Part shown: positions 37,401 through 45,503 of the stretch, one piece after another
How the letters are laid out: every line of letters begins with the position of its first letter
Numbering within the stretch: the stretch's first letter is position 1
NCBI GenBank assembly: GCA_964384945.1
Contig: CAYLMK010000021.1
Coordinates: 31,516 to 95,515, forward strand
Origin: S015-6 sp964384945
GTDB taxonomy: Bacteria; Desulfobacterota; DSWW01
Length of the DNA: 64,000 nucleotides
Direction of reading: 5' to 3'
Made by a program: the position numbers and the translations under genes
Notes under the pieces: model-generated
What the model was told of the DNA's origin: nothing
Seen by the model: only the letters and a program-made list of their open reading frames with translations
Database searches by the model: none

Positions 37401-40400
37401 CTCGGCCAGCTCCTCCGGGTTCATCTCGGGCAGATCCGGATAGAGGTCCATCATCGACCCCAGGATCTCCACACGCTTGATCGAGTCGATCCCCAGGTCC
37501 GCCTCCATCTCCATGTCCAGCTCCAGCATCTCCGCCGGATAGCCCGTCTTCTCGCTCACCACCGCGAGCAGGCTCGCGCTCAGGGCCTCGATTCGGGGAG
37601 CCGCACCCGCACGCGCCCCTCCCGCCGATGCGGGCGGCACGGCCGGGATCTTTTCCGCCGGAGCGGCCGCGCCGGCCGCTTTCGAAGCGCCGGCCAGGCG
37701 CGATTCCATGTGCCGGACGATCTGCCCCAGGGTCCGCAGCTCGGCCAGCTCCTCCGGGTTCATCTCGGGCAGGTCCGGGTAGAGGTCCATCATCGACCCC
37801 AGGATCTCCACACGCTTGATCGAGTCGATCCCCAGGTCCGCCTCCATCTCCATGTCCAGCTCCAGCATCTCCGCCGGATAGCCCGTCTTCTCGCTCACCA
37901 CCGCGAGCAGGCTCGCGCTCAGGGCCTCGATTCGGGGAGCCGCCGCAGACGGAATCGCTTTCGCCGCAACACCCGCCCCGTAGCCGCCCGTCGATGATTC
38001 GTCATGGGTCACGCCGGGCGAGGATCCCGGTCGGCTGTCCGTCCGCGGGGCCTGCGACGCCTGCCTCGGCCCCGCAACCTTTGCTCCGGAAGGTCCGTCG
38101 ACCGATCGATCCCCCGTAATCCCGGGGAGGGTGGATGCTGCGCCAGGGAGAGCAACCCCTTGCCGAAATGCCTCCATGGCGGACCTGGAGATCTCGGCCT
38201 GCGTCCGCAAGTACTCTTCGTGGACGCGCAGGGTCTCTGCCTGGTGCTGGTGAAACAGGGCCAGGCTTCGCTCCACGGCCTCCGGCAGGCCTGCTGCGCA
38301 GAGAGCCCCGGAAGGCCCTGCCGGCTGATGCCGCAGAAGGTCGTAGAAGGTCCGGGTATATTCCAGGTGCTGGCTCAGATAGCGCTCGTGCACCTGAAGG
38401 GCCTCGCCCTGGTTGCGAAAGAAGTGGTCCAGGACCCTTTCCAGGCCCTCCAAGACCCTCTGCGCACCGGTCACCGCACCCGGTTGCTGAGAGTCGCCCC
38501 GGCTCGCGGGGGGTTCGTGGCCCTCCGGGGGCGTCCCGACCTGCCTCACAACGGATGCCCGAGAAGCGTCTTCGCGTCCCGGGTTGCCGCCCTGAGTGGC
38601 GGGCTCGAGTGCGTCCCGGTAGGCCTTCCGCGTCTTTTCGCTGACATAGTTCGCTCCTGTCAGCTTGACGCTCGCAGGTCCTCCCCGCTTTCCCTCACCG
38701 GCCGGTTCCGGCGTGCGGAACGGATCGATGTCCCGAAGGGGCATGCCTGCCACGCGAAGCTCGACGGCCGCCTGTCGAAGTTGACGGTCGCTGTCCTTCC
38801 TTGCGCTCGCGTTGAGCGCAATCGCCGTGTGGGGCATCCCCTCGAGGATGTTCCCCACAAGCTTGGTCAGGATACCCTTGGGGCCGAACTCCACGAACAG
38901 CCTGCCTCCCGCCCGGTAGATGTTCTCGATCTCCTTCCGAAAAAGGACCGGCTGGAGGATATGTTCGGCAAGGGCCTTTTTGATCTTCTCGGGCTTGGGA
39001 TCGTGCGGCAGGCCTGTCGCGTTGGAGTAGACCGCACATCGCGGCCTTCCGAAGTCGGCGGCCCGGATGGCCTCGGCAAAAGGCCTCTGCGCGTGTCCGA
39101 CAAGCGGGGTGTGGAAGGCCGCGGAAACGGAAAGGCGAACCACCCGGTATCCTTTTGCCTCGAGCGGCTTCTGCAGGGCTGTCAGTTCCTCCGTGGGGCC
39201 GGCAAGAACCACCTCCTGCTTCGAGTTCACGTTCGCGGCCGTCACGGCGGGGTGTCCCTCGACCTCCCTGCAGATCGCCTCCACGTCACCGATGACGGCC
39301 AGCATGCCGCCCGCGTCGAAGGCAGGATCCTCCGGGGCTGCCATGGCCATGCCCCTTGCCCGTGCGAGAAAATAGAAGTCTTCGTCGCTCAGCACCTCCG
39401 CGGCCCGGAGCGCCGTCAACTCCCCGAAGCTGTGGCCTGCCGCGAAATCCGGGGCGAAGCCGGCCTCGGCCAGGATCCGGTAGAATCCCCAGGAGATCGC
39501 CCCGATCGCGGGCTGCGCGTATTGGGTCTTCCGCAGACGCTCCTCGTTTCCTGCCTCCTGCGCCCGGTCGAAGACGGGCGGAGGGAAAACCACCTCGGAC
39601 AGGCTCGGCGGGCCGTCCTTTTCGAACAACCGGTCCACGCTCGCGTACGCATCGCGAAGAGGCGGGAAGTTGCAGGCAACCTCTCTGCCCATATTGACGT
39701 ACTGCGCCCCCTGTCCGGGGAACAGGGCGACCACCTTGCCGGTGAAGTCGGTTCCTTGCCTTCGGTAATGGACCCCCTTCGCCAGGCTCCAGGCCTCCTG
39801 TCCTTCCTTCCTCTCCAGGGCCTCCAAGGCGCGTTCCAGAAGGTCCCGGGTCTCCGAAACGGACTCCGTTACAAAGCCCAGTCGAGCCGCCTCCCGAGGG
39901 ATCTCGACGGTCCTTGAGGATTCGACAATCTCCTGATGCAGCCTTTCCGCATCTCCGGACCCCAGGTCCGCGAACAGCCTGCCGCACTTCTCCTTCAGCG
40001 CATCCGGCGTGGCCGCAAACAAAAGCAAAGCCTGAGGGACCCGATGCAACCGGTAGGCGCCTGGCGGCGCCTTTTCGTATTCTTCGAGCACCACATGGAA
40101 GTTCGTGCCCCCGAAGCCGAAGGCGCTCACCGCGGCACGCCTTGGGGAATCCTTCGCGGCGTGGACCCACGGCCGCGTCTCGGTGTTGACGTAGAAGGGC
40201 GAGTTTTCCAGATCGAACTTGGGATTCGGCCGGTTTACATTCAGGGTCGGCGCAAGGACCTTGTGGTGAAGCGCAAGGGCCGCCTTGATAAGACCGGCGG
40301 CGCCTGCCGCGGCCTTGGTGTGGCCGATCTGCGACTTGACGCTCCCGAGAGCGATGTGCTTTTTTCTGGGGTTGTCCTGCGCGAAGAAGCTCGTCAGGGC

Positions 40401-41546
40401 CTCCACCTCGGCCGGATCCCCCGCCTTGGTGCCGGTACCGTGTGCCTCGACCAGTCCCACGGTGCAAGGTTCAATCCCGGCGTCCTCATATGCGCGTCGG
40501 AGGGCCAGCGCCTGCCCGCCGGGCCTCGGGTTGTAGATGCTCGAAAACCGGCCGTCGCTCGACGCGCCGATCCCGCGGATTACGGCATAGATGCGGTCCC
40601 CGTCGCGCTCCGCATCCTCCAGGCGCTTCAAGGCGACCATGCCGATGCCCTCTCCGACCATCATCCCGTTCGAGTCCGCATCAAAGGGGGAACACCGCTC
40701 TTTGTCGGTGAAGGCCGGAGTCTTGCTGAAACACATATACATCGAGATCGAGTTGTCGGTGTCCACGCCGCCCGTGATCATCAAGTCGCTTCGATACTCC
40801 GAGAGCTCACTGACCGCCATCTTCAGCGCAGCCAGGGAACTGGCACAGGCCGCATCCACCGTACAGTTCGTGCCGCCCAGGTTCAGCCGGTTGGCCACCC
40901 TTCCGGCCACGATGTTCCCCAGCATCCCCGGGAAGGAGTTCTCCTCCCAGGGCACGAAGGCCTTCTTGATCCTTTCAACGATGTCCTCCGCTTCCCTTTC
41001 GCAGAGCCCTCGCTTGGTCAACACCTCTTTCCAGACCGGGTACTGAAGCCGAGCGGTCAACGGGGTGTAAAGCTTCTGGCCACCCGCAACCCCGAGGACA
41101 ATGCCGATTCTGTCCCGGTCAAGGCCGCTGGATTCACCGTATCCCGCATCCTCCAGGACCTGTTTGGCCACCAGGAGGGACAGCAACTGCGAAACATCCG
41201 TGACCTCGAGTATGTTCGGGGGAATGCCGAATTCCATCGGGTCGAAATCGATCTCGGGAAGGAATCCGCCCCGCTTGCAATAGGTCTTGTCCGGGACGGT
41301 GGGGTCCGGGTCATAGTAGTCCTTCACGTCCCACCGATCGATCGGCACGTCGGTGATGGAATCCCTCTTGCCGACGATGTTGCTCCAGAACTCCCTGAGG
41401 TTCCTCGCATCCGGGAACAGACAGGCCATTCCGATCACGGCAATGGGCATCCGCCGGATGCGCCCTTGCATGCCTGTACCGGCAACCGGCTTGTCAGGCT
41501 TCCTTTTCCGCTCTCTGCGTAACGCAGATCGTTTCTTCTCATGCAC
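34461..41546 (-). CDS. pfaA: PfaA-type synthase: KS-AT-ACP-ACP-ACP-KR-DH
   Basis: This 2361-residue multidomain synthase has: ketosynthase (33-490; Cys234 in VDAACASSL, His369 in EAHGTGT, His409 in SQIGHTKAAAG); malonyl-type acyltransferase (about 600-920; Ser706 in GHSFGE, FHTPLV); a long low-complexity linker; three ACPs (about 1205-1510), each with LGIDSIKRVEIL; ketoreductase (about 1780-2040; SGGARGVT, AGFYGNPGQSDYAVANE); and a C-terminal dehydratase-like domain (from about 2095; FLEDHIIGGHPVIPA). The tandem ACPs with DSIKRVE are the hallmark of PUFA-type synthases. The GTG start at 41546 follows AAGGAG by eight bases. It is the first gene of the operon. Confidence 0.93.
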   Translation of the reverse strand: MHEKKRSALRRERKRKPDKPVAGTGMQGRIRRMPIAVIGMACLFPDARNLREFWSNIVGKRDSITDVPIDRWDVKDYYDPDPTVPDKTYCKRGGFLPEIDFDPMEFGIPPNILEVTDVSQLLSLLVAKQVLEDAGYGESSGLDRDRIGIVLGVAGGQKLYTPLTARLQYPVWKEVLTKRGLCEREAEDIVERIKKAFVPWEENSFPGMLGNIVAGRVANRLNLGGTNCTVDAACASSLAALKMAVSELSEYRSDLMITGGVDTDNSISMYMCFSKTPAFTDKERCSPFDADSNGMMVGEGIGMVALKRLEDAERDGDRIYAVIRGIGASSDGRFSSIYNPRPGGQALALRRAYEDAGIEPCTVGLVEAHGTGTKAGDPAEVEALTSFFAQDNPRKKHIALGSVKSQIGHTKAAAGAAGLIKAALALHHKVLAPTLNVNRPNPKFDLENSPFYVNTETRPWVHAAKDSPRRAAVSAFGFGGTNFHVVLEEYEKAPPGAYRLHRVPQALLLFAATPDALKEKCGRLFADLGSGDAERLHQEIVESSRTVEIPREAARLGFVTESVSETRDLLERALEALERKEGQEAWSLAKGVHYRRQGTDFTGKVVALFPGQGAQYVNMGREVACNFPPLRDAYASVDRLFEKDGPPSLSEVVFPPPVFDRAQEAGNEERLRKTQYAQPAIGAISWGFYRILAEAGFAPDFAAGHSFGELTALRAAEVLSDEDFYFLARARGMAMAAPEDPAFDAGGMLAVIGDVEAICREVEGHPAVTAANVNSKQEVVLAGPTEELTALQKPLEAKGYRVVRLSVSAAFHTPLVGHAQRPFAEAIRAADFGRPRCAVYSNATGLPHDPKPEKIKKALAEHILQPVLFRKEIENIYRAGGRLFVEFGPKGILTKLVGNILEGMPHTAIALNASARKDSDRQLRQAAVELRVAGMPLRDIDPFRTPEPAGEGKRGGPASVKLTGANYVSEKTRKAYRDALEPATQGGNPGREDASRASVVRQVGTPPEGHEPPASRGDSQQPGAVTGAQRVLEGLERVLDHFFRNQGEALQVHERYLSQHLEYTRTFYDLLRHQPAGPSGALCAAGLPEAVERSLALFHQHQAETLRVHEEYLRTQAEISRSAMEAFRQGVALPGAASTLPGITGDRSVDGPSGAKVAGPRQASQAPRTDSRPGSSPGVTHDESSTGGYGAGVAAKAIPSAAAPRIEALSASLLAVVSEKTGYPAEMLELDMEMEADLGIDSIKRVEILGSMMDLYPDLPEMNPEELAELRTLGQIVRHMESRLAGASKAAGAAAPAEKIPAVPPASAGGARAGAAPRIEALSASLLAVVSEKTGYPAEMLELDMEMEADLGIDSIKRVEILGSMMDLYPDLPEMNPEELAELRTLGQIVRHMESRLAGGGAVAPHPAPVPEAVPAVPPASAGGARAGAVPGIEALSASLLAVVSEKTGYPAEMLELDMEMEADLGIDSIKRVEILGSMMDLYPDLPEMNPEELAELRTLGQIVRHMESRLAGGARGSEGSETAPGAQPARGPSAAEEAVRQASVRLKRLPPPDCLECALPERHICLVTDDGTSMTVGLAEALVKKGWKTVILSLPPSTVPEGPPAASAIPRFVLGDLTENHLKDTLQQIVATEGPIGGLLHLHPPFRGGGEEEGILFSEASRDCLLHVFLMAKHLQPALTRTEPPGRRFFMTVARLDGSLGLRGEGFGVVDGGLFGLVKTLNVEWRSVFCRAVDLSPKLDDERAVRSVLGELQDPDARIVETGYGEEGRVTLVEEPIPPRPCAEGGVLPDRSSVFVVSGGARGVTAACVVALARACKNKFVLLGRSPFTEEEPDWAEGCSDPTELKRRAMEELMARGDRPTPKKIEEILKPVLAGREIGRTLSAIRAAGAEAEYLQADVTDAAAMARVGPAVGRLGRLAGVIHGAGVLADRLIEQKTIGDFQAVYSTKVEGLEALLRSLDSSRLKYLILFSSAAGFYGNPGQSDYAVANEILNKFAHRFKRSHPGCRVRSFNWGPWDGGMVTDSLKRHFEERRIRVIPLQAGARVFVDGFSSNGADCPQILVGGSLGGEGKGKGLPPRAKRFRIVRELKRKDNPFLEDHIIGGHPVIPAAFVMSWMAEACGQFYPEYAHVRLENYDTLKGIVVDHAVENQCVMDVEELPRDVSGQVSFQVQVSRHAEGKRLPHYRARISLVSACDDAPSCPLADSSPSEWLDGRGFYEHGKLFHGPPLQILETVFCLTPERLLARGRLPRTEENWHGKFGSRMFNPRLADALFQAMVVWVWDRFGSASLPGSVLLGEQFRSLPHDLPFHVAVDVKKATKTRMVADVFAHDDAGLLYARLLDAEVIISRSLNRQFRRAQSR
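37015..37930 (-). repeat. Three near-identical ACP-coding direct repeats in pfaA
   Basis: Three blocks of about 230 bases, each encoding one ACP, begin their shared GATTCCATG landmark at 37021, 37363 and 37702, so the spacings are 342 and 339 bases (114 and 113 codons). The ACP units are almost identical at DNA level, while the Pro/Ala-rich spacers between them differ. This indicates recent duplication or gene conversion. Confidence 0.9.
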
Positions 41547-41825
41547 CTGGATGACTCCTTGGAACCTTTCGAGGGCAACCCGGGCCGCCTCTTTCTTCGA
41601 ACAAGATTTTAATCATATGTTTCATCGGCTCGGGAGATGGGAACGTTTAACCTCGGCAAGACGTAACCCCTTTATTCTATTGAAGCAAACATCCCTTGTA
41701 AACCTGGCGGGGACGACCCGCAAGACCCGCAAGGCACGCGGCGGGAGGTGGGTTTCGGATCCGAAGGCGAGGTCCTGTCGGCTCCGAAAAGCGGCAGGCC
41801 GGTTTCTCGCGCGCCCCCGCACCCT
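41547..41825 (-). promoter_or_regulatory. Promoter region of the pfa operon
   Basis: On the minus strand TTTACA (41702-41697) and TAGAAT (41679-41674) are separated by exactly 17 bases, a good sigma-70 match. Transcription would start near 41667, leaving a leader of about 120 bases before pfaA. The AT-rich stretch around 41605-41625 stands out in otherwise GC-rich DNA. No gene is seen in this 279-base gap. Confidence 0.6.
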
Positions 41826-42485
41826 CTAGCGCTTCTCGGGAGAGGGCGGAGGCAGTTTCTGCATGAAGGTCCCGGTCTCGAAATCCCCCTGAGCGAGGAG
41901 TTCGTAGTCGACCAGCTTTTTGGGCACGGGGCCGATGACCTTGGCCAGCGTGCCGCTGACGACCTTGTAAGGGGGGACATCCTTGGTCACGATGGCGCCA
42001 GGGACGATGGTCGCGCCCTCGCCGATGCGCGCCGGCCCGATGATCACCGCATTGACGGCCACGCGGACGTAGTCCTCGAACACCACATCGGCCCGCTCGA
42101 TGAAGCGGTAGGAGAGGAAGCGGTGCGAGATGATGCGGCACCCCGCAGCGATCCACACACCCCTGCCCACGGTGATGCACTCGGGCAAGCGCTCGTCGAA
42201 GTTCACCCCGTCGCCGATGAACACGCTCCTCGGGTCCTTGAAGCGAACCCCCCTCCAAGCCTGGAGCCTGACCCGAAAGGACGGAGGGGTCATGTAGTTC
42301 AAAGCGAGCCACTGGAGGATCTTGCTAAAGATCTTCCGCCGGTCGTGCAGCAGGACGTACTTCAGGCCCTTGGGCGCCGTATGTTGAATGGTCTGATCCA
42401 CCCGCACGATCTTGCCCAGAAATTCGATGCAGCGGGTCTCCTCGGGTTGCGCTTCGCTCTCCTGCTCTCGGCGATCCTCAGCCAT
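41826..42485 (-). CDS. Hexapeptide-repeat (left-handed beta-helix) acetyl/acyltransferase
   Basis: The 219-residue protein has a helical N-terminal half and a C-terminal left-handed beta-helix with hexapeptide periodicity (ITVGRGVWIAAGCRII, VRVAVNAVIIGPARIGEGATIVPGAIVTKDVPPY), as in CoA-dependent transferases of the maltose/virginiamycin acetyltransferase group. The likely catalytic histidine lies in CRIISHRFLSYRF. ATG 42485 is chosen because GGAGGAAGGG directly precedes it; it overlaps the end of the LPLAT-like gene by eight bases, so the two are coupled. The acceptor is unknown; a lipid or glycan headgroup is possible. Confidence 0.8.
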   Translation of the reverse strand: MAEDRREQESEAQPEETRCIEFLGKIVRVDQTIQHTAPKGLKYVLLHDRRKIFSKILQWLALNYMTPPSFRVRLQAWRGVRFKDPRSVFIGDGVNFDERLPECITVGRGVWIAAGCRIISHRFLSYRFIERADVVFEDYVRVAVNAVIIGPARIGEGATIVPGAIVTKDVPPYKVVSGTLAKVIGPVPKKLVDYELLAQGDFETGTFMQKLPPPSPEKR

Positions 42486-43470
42486 CCCTTCCTCCGGCCA
42501 TCGATTCCTTCCGGCGTCGGTAGCGTTCGTAGAATTCCGGGCTGCTCCTCTCGATACCCGCCCACCCCCACCATTGATCCGGGTTTGCAACCACCCGCTT
42601 CTCGAGCTCCTTCATGATGGTCTGAATGTCCGTCGGATGATCGCCCGTCATGGCCAGCTCCGGCGAGATTGTCACGGTCACCTTTCGCCAGTCCGAATCG
42701 TCCCGGGCCGTGGTGATCACATGCACCGGAGAGCCTGTTTCATAAACGACTTCGGTGATCCGGGATGGAAAGACCGAAGGCCTGCCGAGGAACTCGACCG
42801 TGACCAGATTCTTCCTGTCCGGGAGCGCAGCATCGAGGAGGACGATGAATATGTCGTTCTTCTTCAGCCTTTCCCGATAGACACGGCCGCCCCCCCGGTT
42901 CGACCATGCCATGGTCAGATCCAGATGGAGCATCGGAACGTTGTATCCCAGCCAGGCATTGACCCTCGCGGTCACAGGCACCTTGAGATCCCAGGGGTGA
43001 ACCGCATAGCCCGTAACGGCATAGCCGCAATACAGGAGGTAGCCGGGCGTGTGATACGGGTGGGGAAGGTGAAGGGTCGGCGCGATGACTCCCCTGCCCT
43101 TTTCAAGGGAACGATCGAGGTGCTCCTTGCCGACCAGGGTCACGAACCGTGAAGCCCACTTCCTTCTGTAGCATACGGCAATGTAATAGGTATCGAAGAA
43201 GAAGGCGGTCTGGTTCCAGAAATAACGGCGCGCAATCTCACGGATCTCCTCGTCCGTGTGCTCGCCCGGCAGCCTTTCCTTCAAAGCCTTGATCACCCTG
43301 GCCCGCGTCTTTCCGGAAAGGCGGAACATGATGTCTCCTCTCTTCCGGATCAGCCAGTAGGGAATACGGCTCGGCAGCAGGAGGCAGAGAAGCGGGTAGA
43401 TCAGGAACACGTCGAGCCCGAAGTACAGGTTGTATAGCAAACGGATGAACAGCACCTTGATCTTTTTCAC
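42478..43470 (-). CDS. LpxL/HtrB-like lysophospholipid acyltransferase-family protein
   Basis: The 330-residue protein matches the LpxL/HtrB family in layout: a hydrophobic N-terminal segment (LLYNLYFGLDVFLIYPLLCLLL), the central GRGVIAPTLH, the FIVLLDAALPDRK segment, and the C-terminal P-QWWGW. In LpxL the motif is HxxxxE, as in HFGNWE; here the position reads HLPHPY, so the catalytic acid is replaced. It may be inactive, or use another residue or acceptor. GTG 43470 is chosen since GGAGG lies about 14 bases upstream and GGGAGG closer still. It lies 157 bases after the acyl-CoA ligase on the same strand. Confidence 0.8.
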   Translation of the reverse strand: MKKIKVLFIRLLYNLYFGLDVFLIYPLLCLLLPSRIPYWLIRKRGDIMFRLSGKTRARVIKALKERLPGEHTDEEIREIARRYFWNQTAFFFDTYYIAVCYRRKWASRFVTLVGKEHLDRSLEKGRGVIAPTLHLPHPYHTPGYLLYCGYAVTGYAVHPWDLKVPVTARVNAWLGYNVPMLHLDLTMAWSNRGGGRVYRERLKKNDIFIVLLDAALPDRKNLVTVEFLGRPSVFPSRITEVVYETGSPVHVITTARDDSDWRKVTVTISPELAMTGDHPTDIQTIMKELEKRVVANPDQWWGWAGIERSSPEFYERYRRRKESMAGGRDG

Positions 43471-43627
43471 GATCCGTCCCTCCCTCCGACATGCATCCGC
43501 GAAGAAGACCTCAGCGTCCGGTTGCCGCCCTGCCTGCGGTTGTCTCCCGCAGACCGGGAGAAATGCCCCGGTTCCGCACGATCTCACCCAATGAGGTCCT
43601 GCCCCTCAAGAATCGACAAATTCCTCT

Positions 43628-45151
43628 TCACGCTGCACTGTTTTCTCGCAGCTTATACTTGAGCACCTTTCCGCTCGGGTTGCGGGGAAGGGCGTCGAGA
43701 AACCGGAAGACCTTGGGGCGCTTGTAGCCGGGAAGCGTTTCCTTTGCGTATGCAAGCAATTCTTCTTCGGTCGCCTTGGCCCCGGGCTTGAGCACGACCG
43801 CCGCATGGATCTTTTCTCCCCACTTCGGGTCCGGGAGTCCGAAGACCGCGATCTCCTGGATCTTCGGGTGAGTGAGGAGGGCGTCTTCCACCTCCTTGGC
43901 GAACACATTCTCCCCGCCCGTCTTGATCATGTCCTTCCACCTGTCCACGAAGTAGAGAAAACCGTCTTCGTCCTCGCGGACCACGTCGCCCGTGTGCAGC
44001 CAGCCCCTCTCAAACGTAATCTTCGTCTCGTCTTCCCTCCGGTAGTATCCCGGCACGATGCACGGCCCCTTGAGGAGCAGTTCCCCTGCCTCTCCCTGCC
44101 GGACCGGTCTGCCCTGCGAATCCACAATCCGGTAGTCCAGGATGGTGCTGACCACTCCGATGGAGCCGTCCTTGTCCATGAGCCTGGACGGAGGGAGCAC
44201 GGTGACCGTACCGCCGCCGGCCTCGGTGAGCCCGTAGGAGTAAAAGATCTGCGCCTTGGGCATGTACTTCCGGACGCTTTCCTTCAAGTCCCTGGGAAAG
44301 CTCGCGGCCGCGGTCGCGAAGGCCCGCACGTGGGTGATGTCGTAGGCGATCGCCTCCGGAACGGCCATGATCCAGCTGAACAGGAAGGGCGGGACCACCA
44401 TGGCGACCGTAACCTTCTCCTTGTGAACGTTCCGCATGTACTCCACCGCGTCGAACCGGTGCTGGAGCACGACCTTGGCGCCCGCGGCCATGAGGGAGTT
44501 CAGGCAGTTGTTGATGATCACGTGGAAGAGGGGCAGCACCTGGAGGCCCGCGTCCTTCTCGGTCAGGTTCATGTTGCCGATGGTTGTGTAGACCGCCCAC
44601 AGGGCGTTGGCATGGGTCAGCATGGCAAGCTTGCTGACCCCGGTCGTACCGCCTGTACAGAGGAAGATGTACAGGTCGTCCGAGGCCACCTCCACGCCCG
44701 GCTCCCGGGCCTCCCCCTCGCCCACGAATGCATCGTAGTCGACCGCATAGGCCTGCGTCTCACCCCCGACCTGGATGAACGTTCTTATCTTCCGGAGACC
44801 GGGCCGGATTTGCTCGACCATGGGGATGAATTCTTCATGGAACAAGAGGACGCTTGCGTCGGACAGGTCGATCAGGTGGCGGACATCCTGCGGAAACAGC
44901 CTCGTCTTGACCGGGAAGTAGACCACCCCGATCTTGGCCAGGGCGTAATTGGCCTCCACCATGGCAGGCACGTTCTCAGAGAGCATGGCCACCTTGTCCC
45001 CCGGCTTGAGACCCAAGGAGAGGAAGGCGTGGGCAAGGCGATTGACCCGTTCGTTTAGTTGGGTCCACGTATATCGGATGTCCTCGTAGACCAAGGCCTC
45101 CCTGTCCGGAAAGCGAATCGCATTCCTCGAGACGATATTCCCGATGGTCAT
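43628..45151 (-). CDS. AMP-dependent acyl-CoA synthetase / fatty-acid-CoA ligase
   Basis: The 507-residue ANL-superfamily enzyme activates a carboxylic acid through an acyl-adenylate. It has the P-loop-like CTGGTTGVSKLAMLTH, the A5-type YSYGLTEAGGG, HTGDVVREDEDGFLYFVDR and the C-terminal lysine in RNPSGKVLKYKLRE. The substrate is not determined; the overall type is medium/long-chain or aryl acid ligase. ATG 45151 has GGAGGGGG seven bases upstream. With the LPLAT-like and hexapeptide transferase genes it forms a small lipid-handling operon leading towards pfaA. Confidence 0.9.
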   Translation of the reverse strand: MTIGNIVSRNAIRFPDREALVYEDIRYTWTQLNERVNRLAHAFLSLGLKPGDKVAMLSENVPAMVEANYALAKIGVVYFPVKTRLFPQDVRHLIDLSDASVLLFHEEFIPMVEQIRPGLRKIRTFIQVGGETQAYAVDYDAFVGEGEAREPGVEVASDDLYIFLCTGGTTGVSKLAMLTHANALWAVYTTIGNMNLTEKDAGLQVLPLFHVIINNCLNSLMAAGAKVVLQHRFDAVEYMRNVHKEKVTVAMVVPPFLFSWIMAVPEAIAYDITHVRAFATAAASFPRDLKESVRKYMPKAQIFYSYGLTEAGGGTVTVLPPSRLMDKDGSIGVVSTILDYRIVDSQGRPVRQGEAGELLLKGPCIVPGYYRREDETKITFERGWLHTGDVVREDEDGFLYFVDRWKDMIKTGGENVFAKEVEDALLTHPKIQEIAVFGLPDPKWGEKIHAAVVLKPGAKATEEELLAYAKETLPGYKRPKVFRFLDALPRNPSGKVLKYKLRENSAA

Positions 45152-45503
45152 GATCCCCCTCCTCGCTTCGCCTTCGCCGCAGGGCAGGGGCGAGAGCCCC
45201 AAGGCGAAAGACAAGAGCCCTCCTTGCTCAAGAGAAGCATACACAAGGAAGTGAACCGGGTCGAGCCGGGAGAAGCAAACGAATCAGGGGTCGGACCCGA
45301 CCCCACCCCAACCCGATCGGGCAGGGGCAGGGGACGGGATCGAATCAGGGGCGTGGGGAGGGTCCTGGTAGGCCGCTTTAAACGCGCCGGCCGGCGGGCT
45401 GTTCAGAAGGTTCCAGACGCAAGGCAGGCCAAATTTCGAGAAATGAAGTGAAATTCCTGCACGCGGAATGACGGAAAAGAGGAAAACCGCAACGACGCCG
45501 GAT
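45152..45503. repeat. Gene-free gap with GC-rich palindromic repeat
   Basis: No gene is seen in these 352 bases. Bases 45287-45304 form a near-perfect palindrome (GGGGTCGG-AC-CCGACCCC), followed by the palindrome CCCGATCGGG (45312-45321) and a GGGCAGGGGCAGGGG run. Related sequences recur after the ThDP enzyme gene and before xsc. Confidence 0.6.

Noticed and set aside
37015..37930. Possible CRISPR or tandem-repeat array
   Set aside because: The units are about 340 bases long, in frame, and each encodes an ACP; they are protein-domain repeats.
27873..37997. Several plus-strand open frames of 689 to 1073 codons across the pfa genes
   Set aside because: They are antisense to well-supported multidomain synthase genes. 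Their apparent internal repeats simply mirror the ACP repeats.
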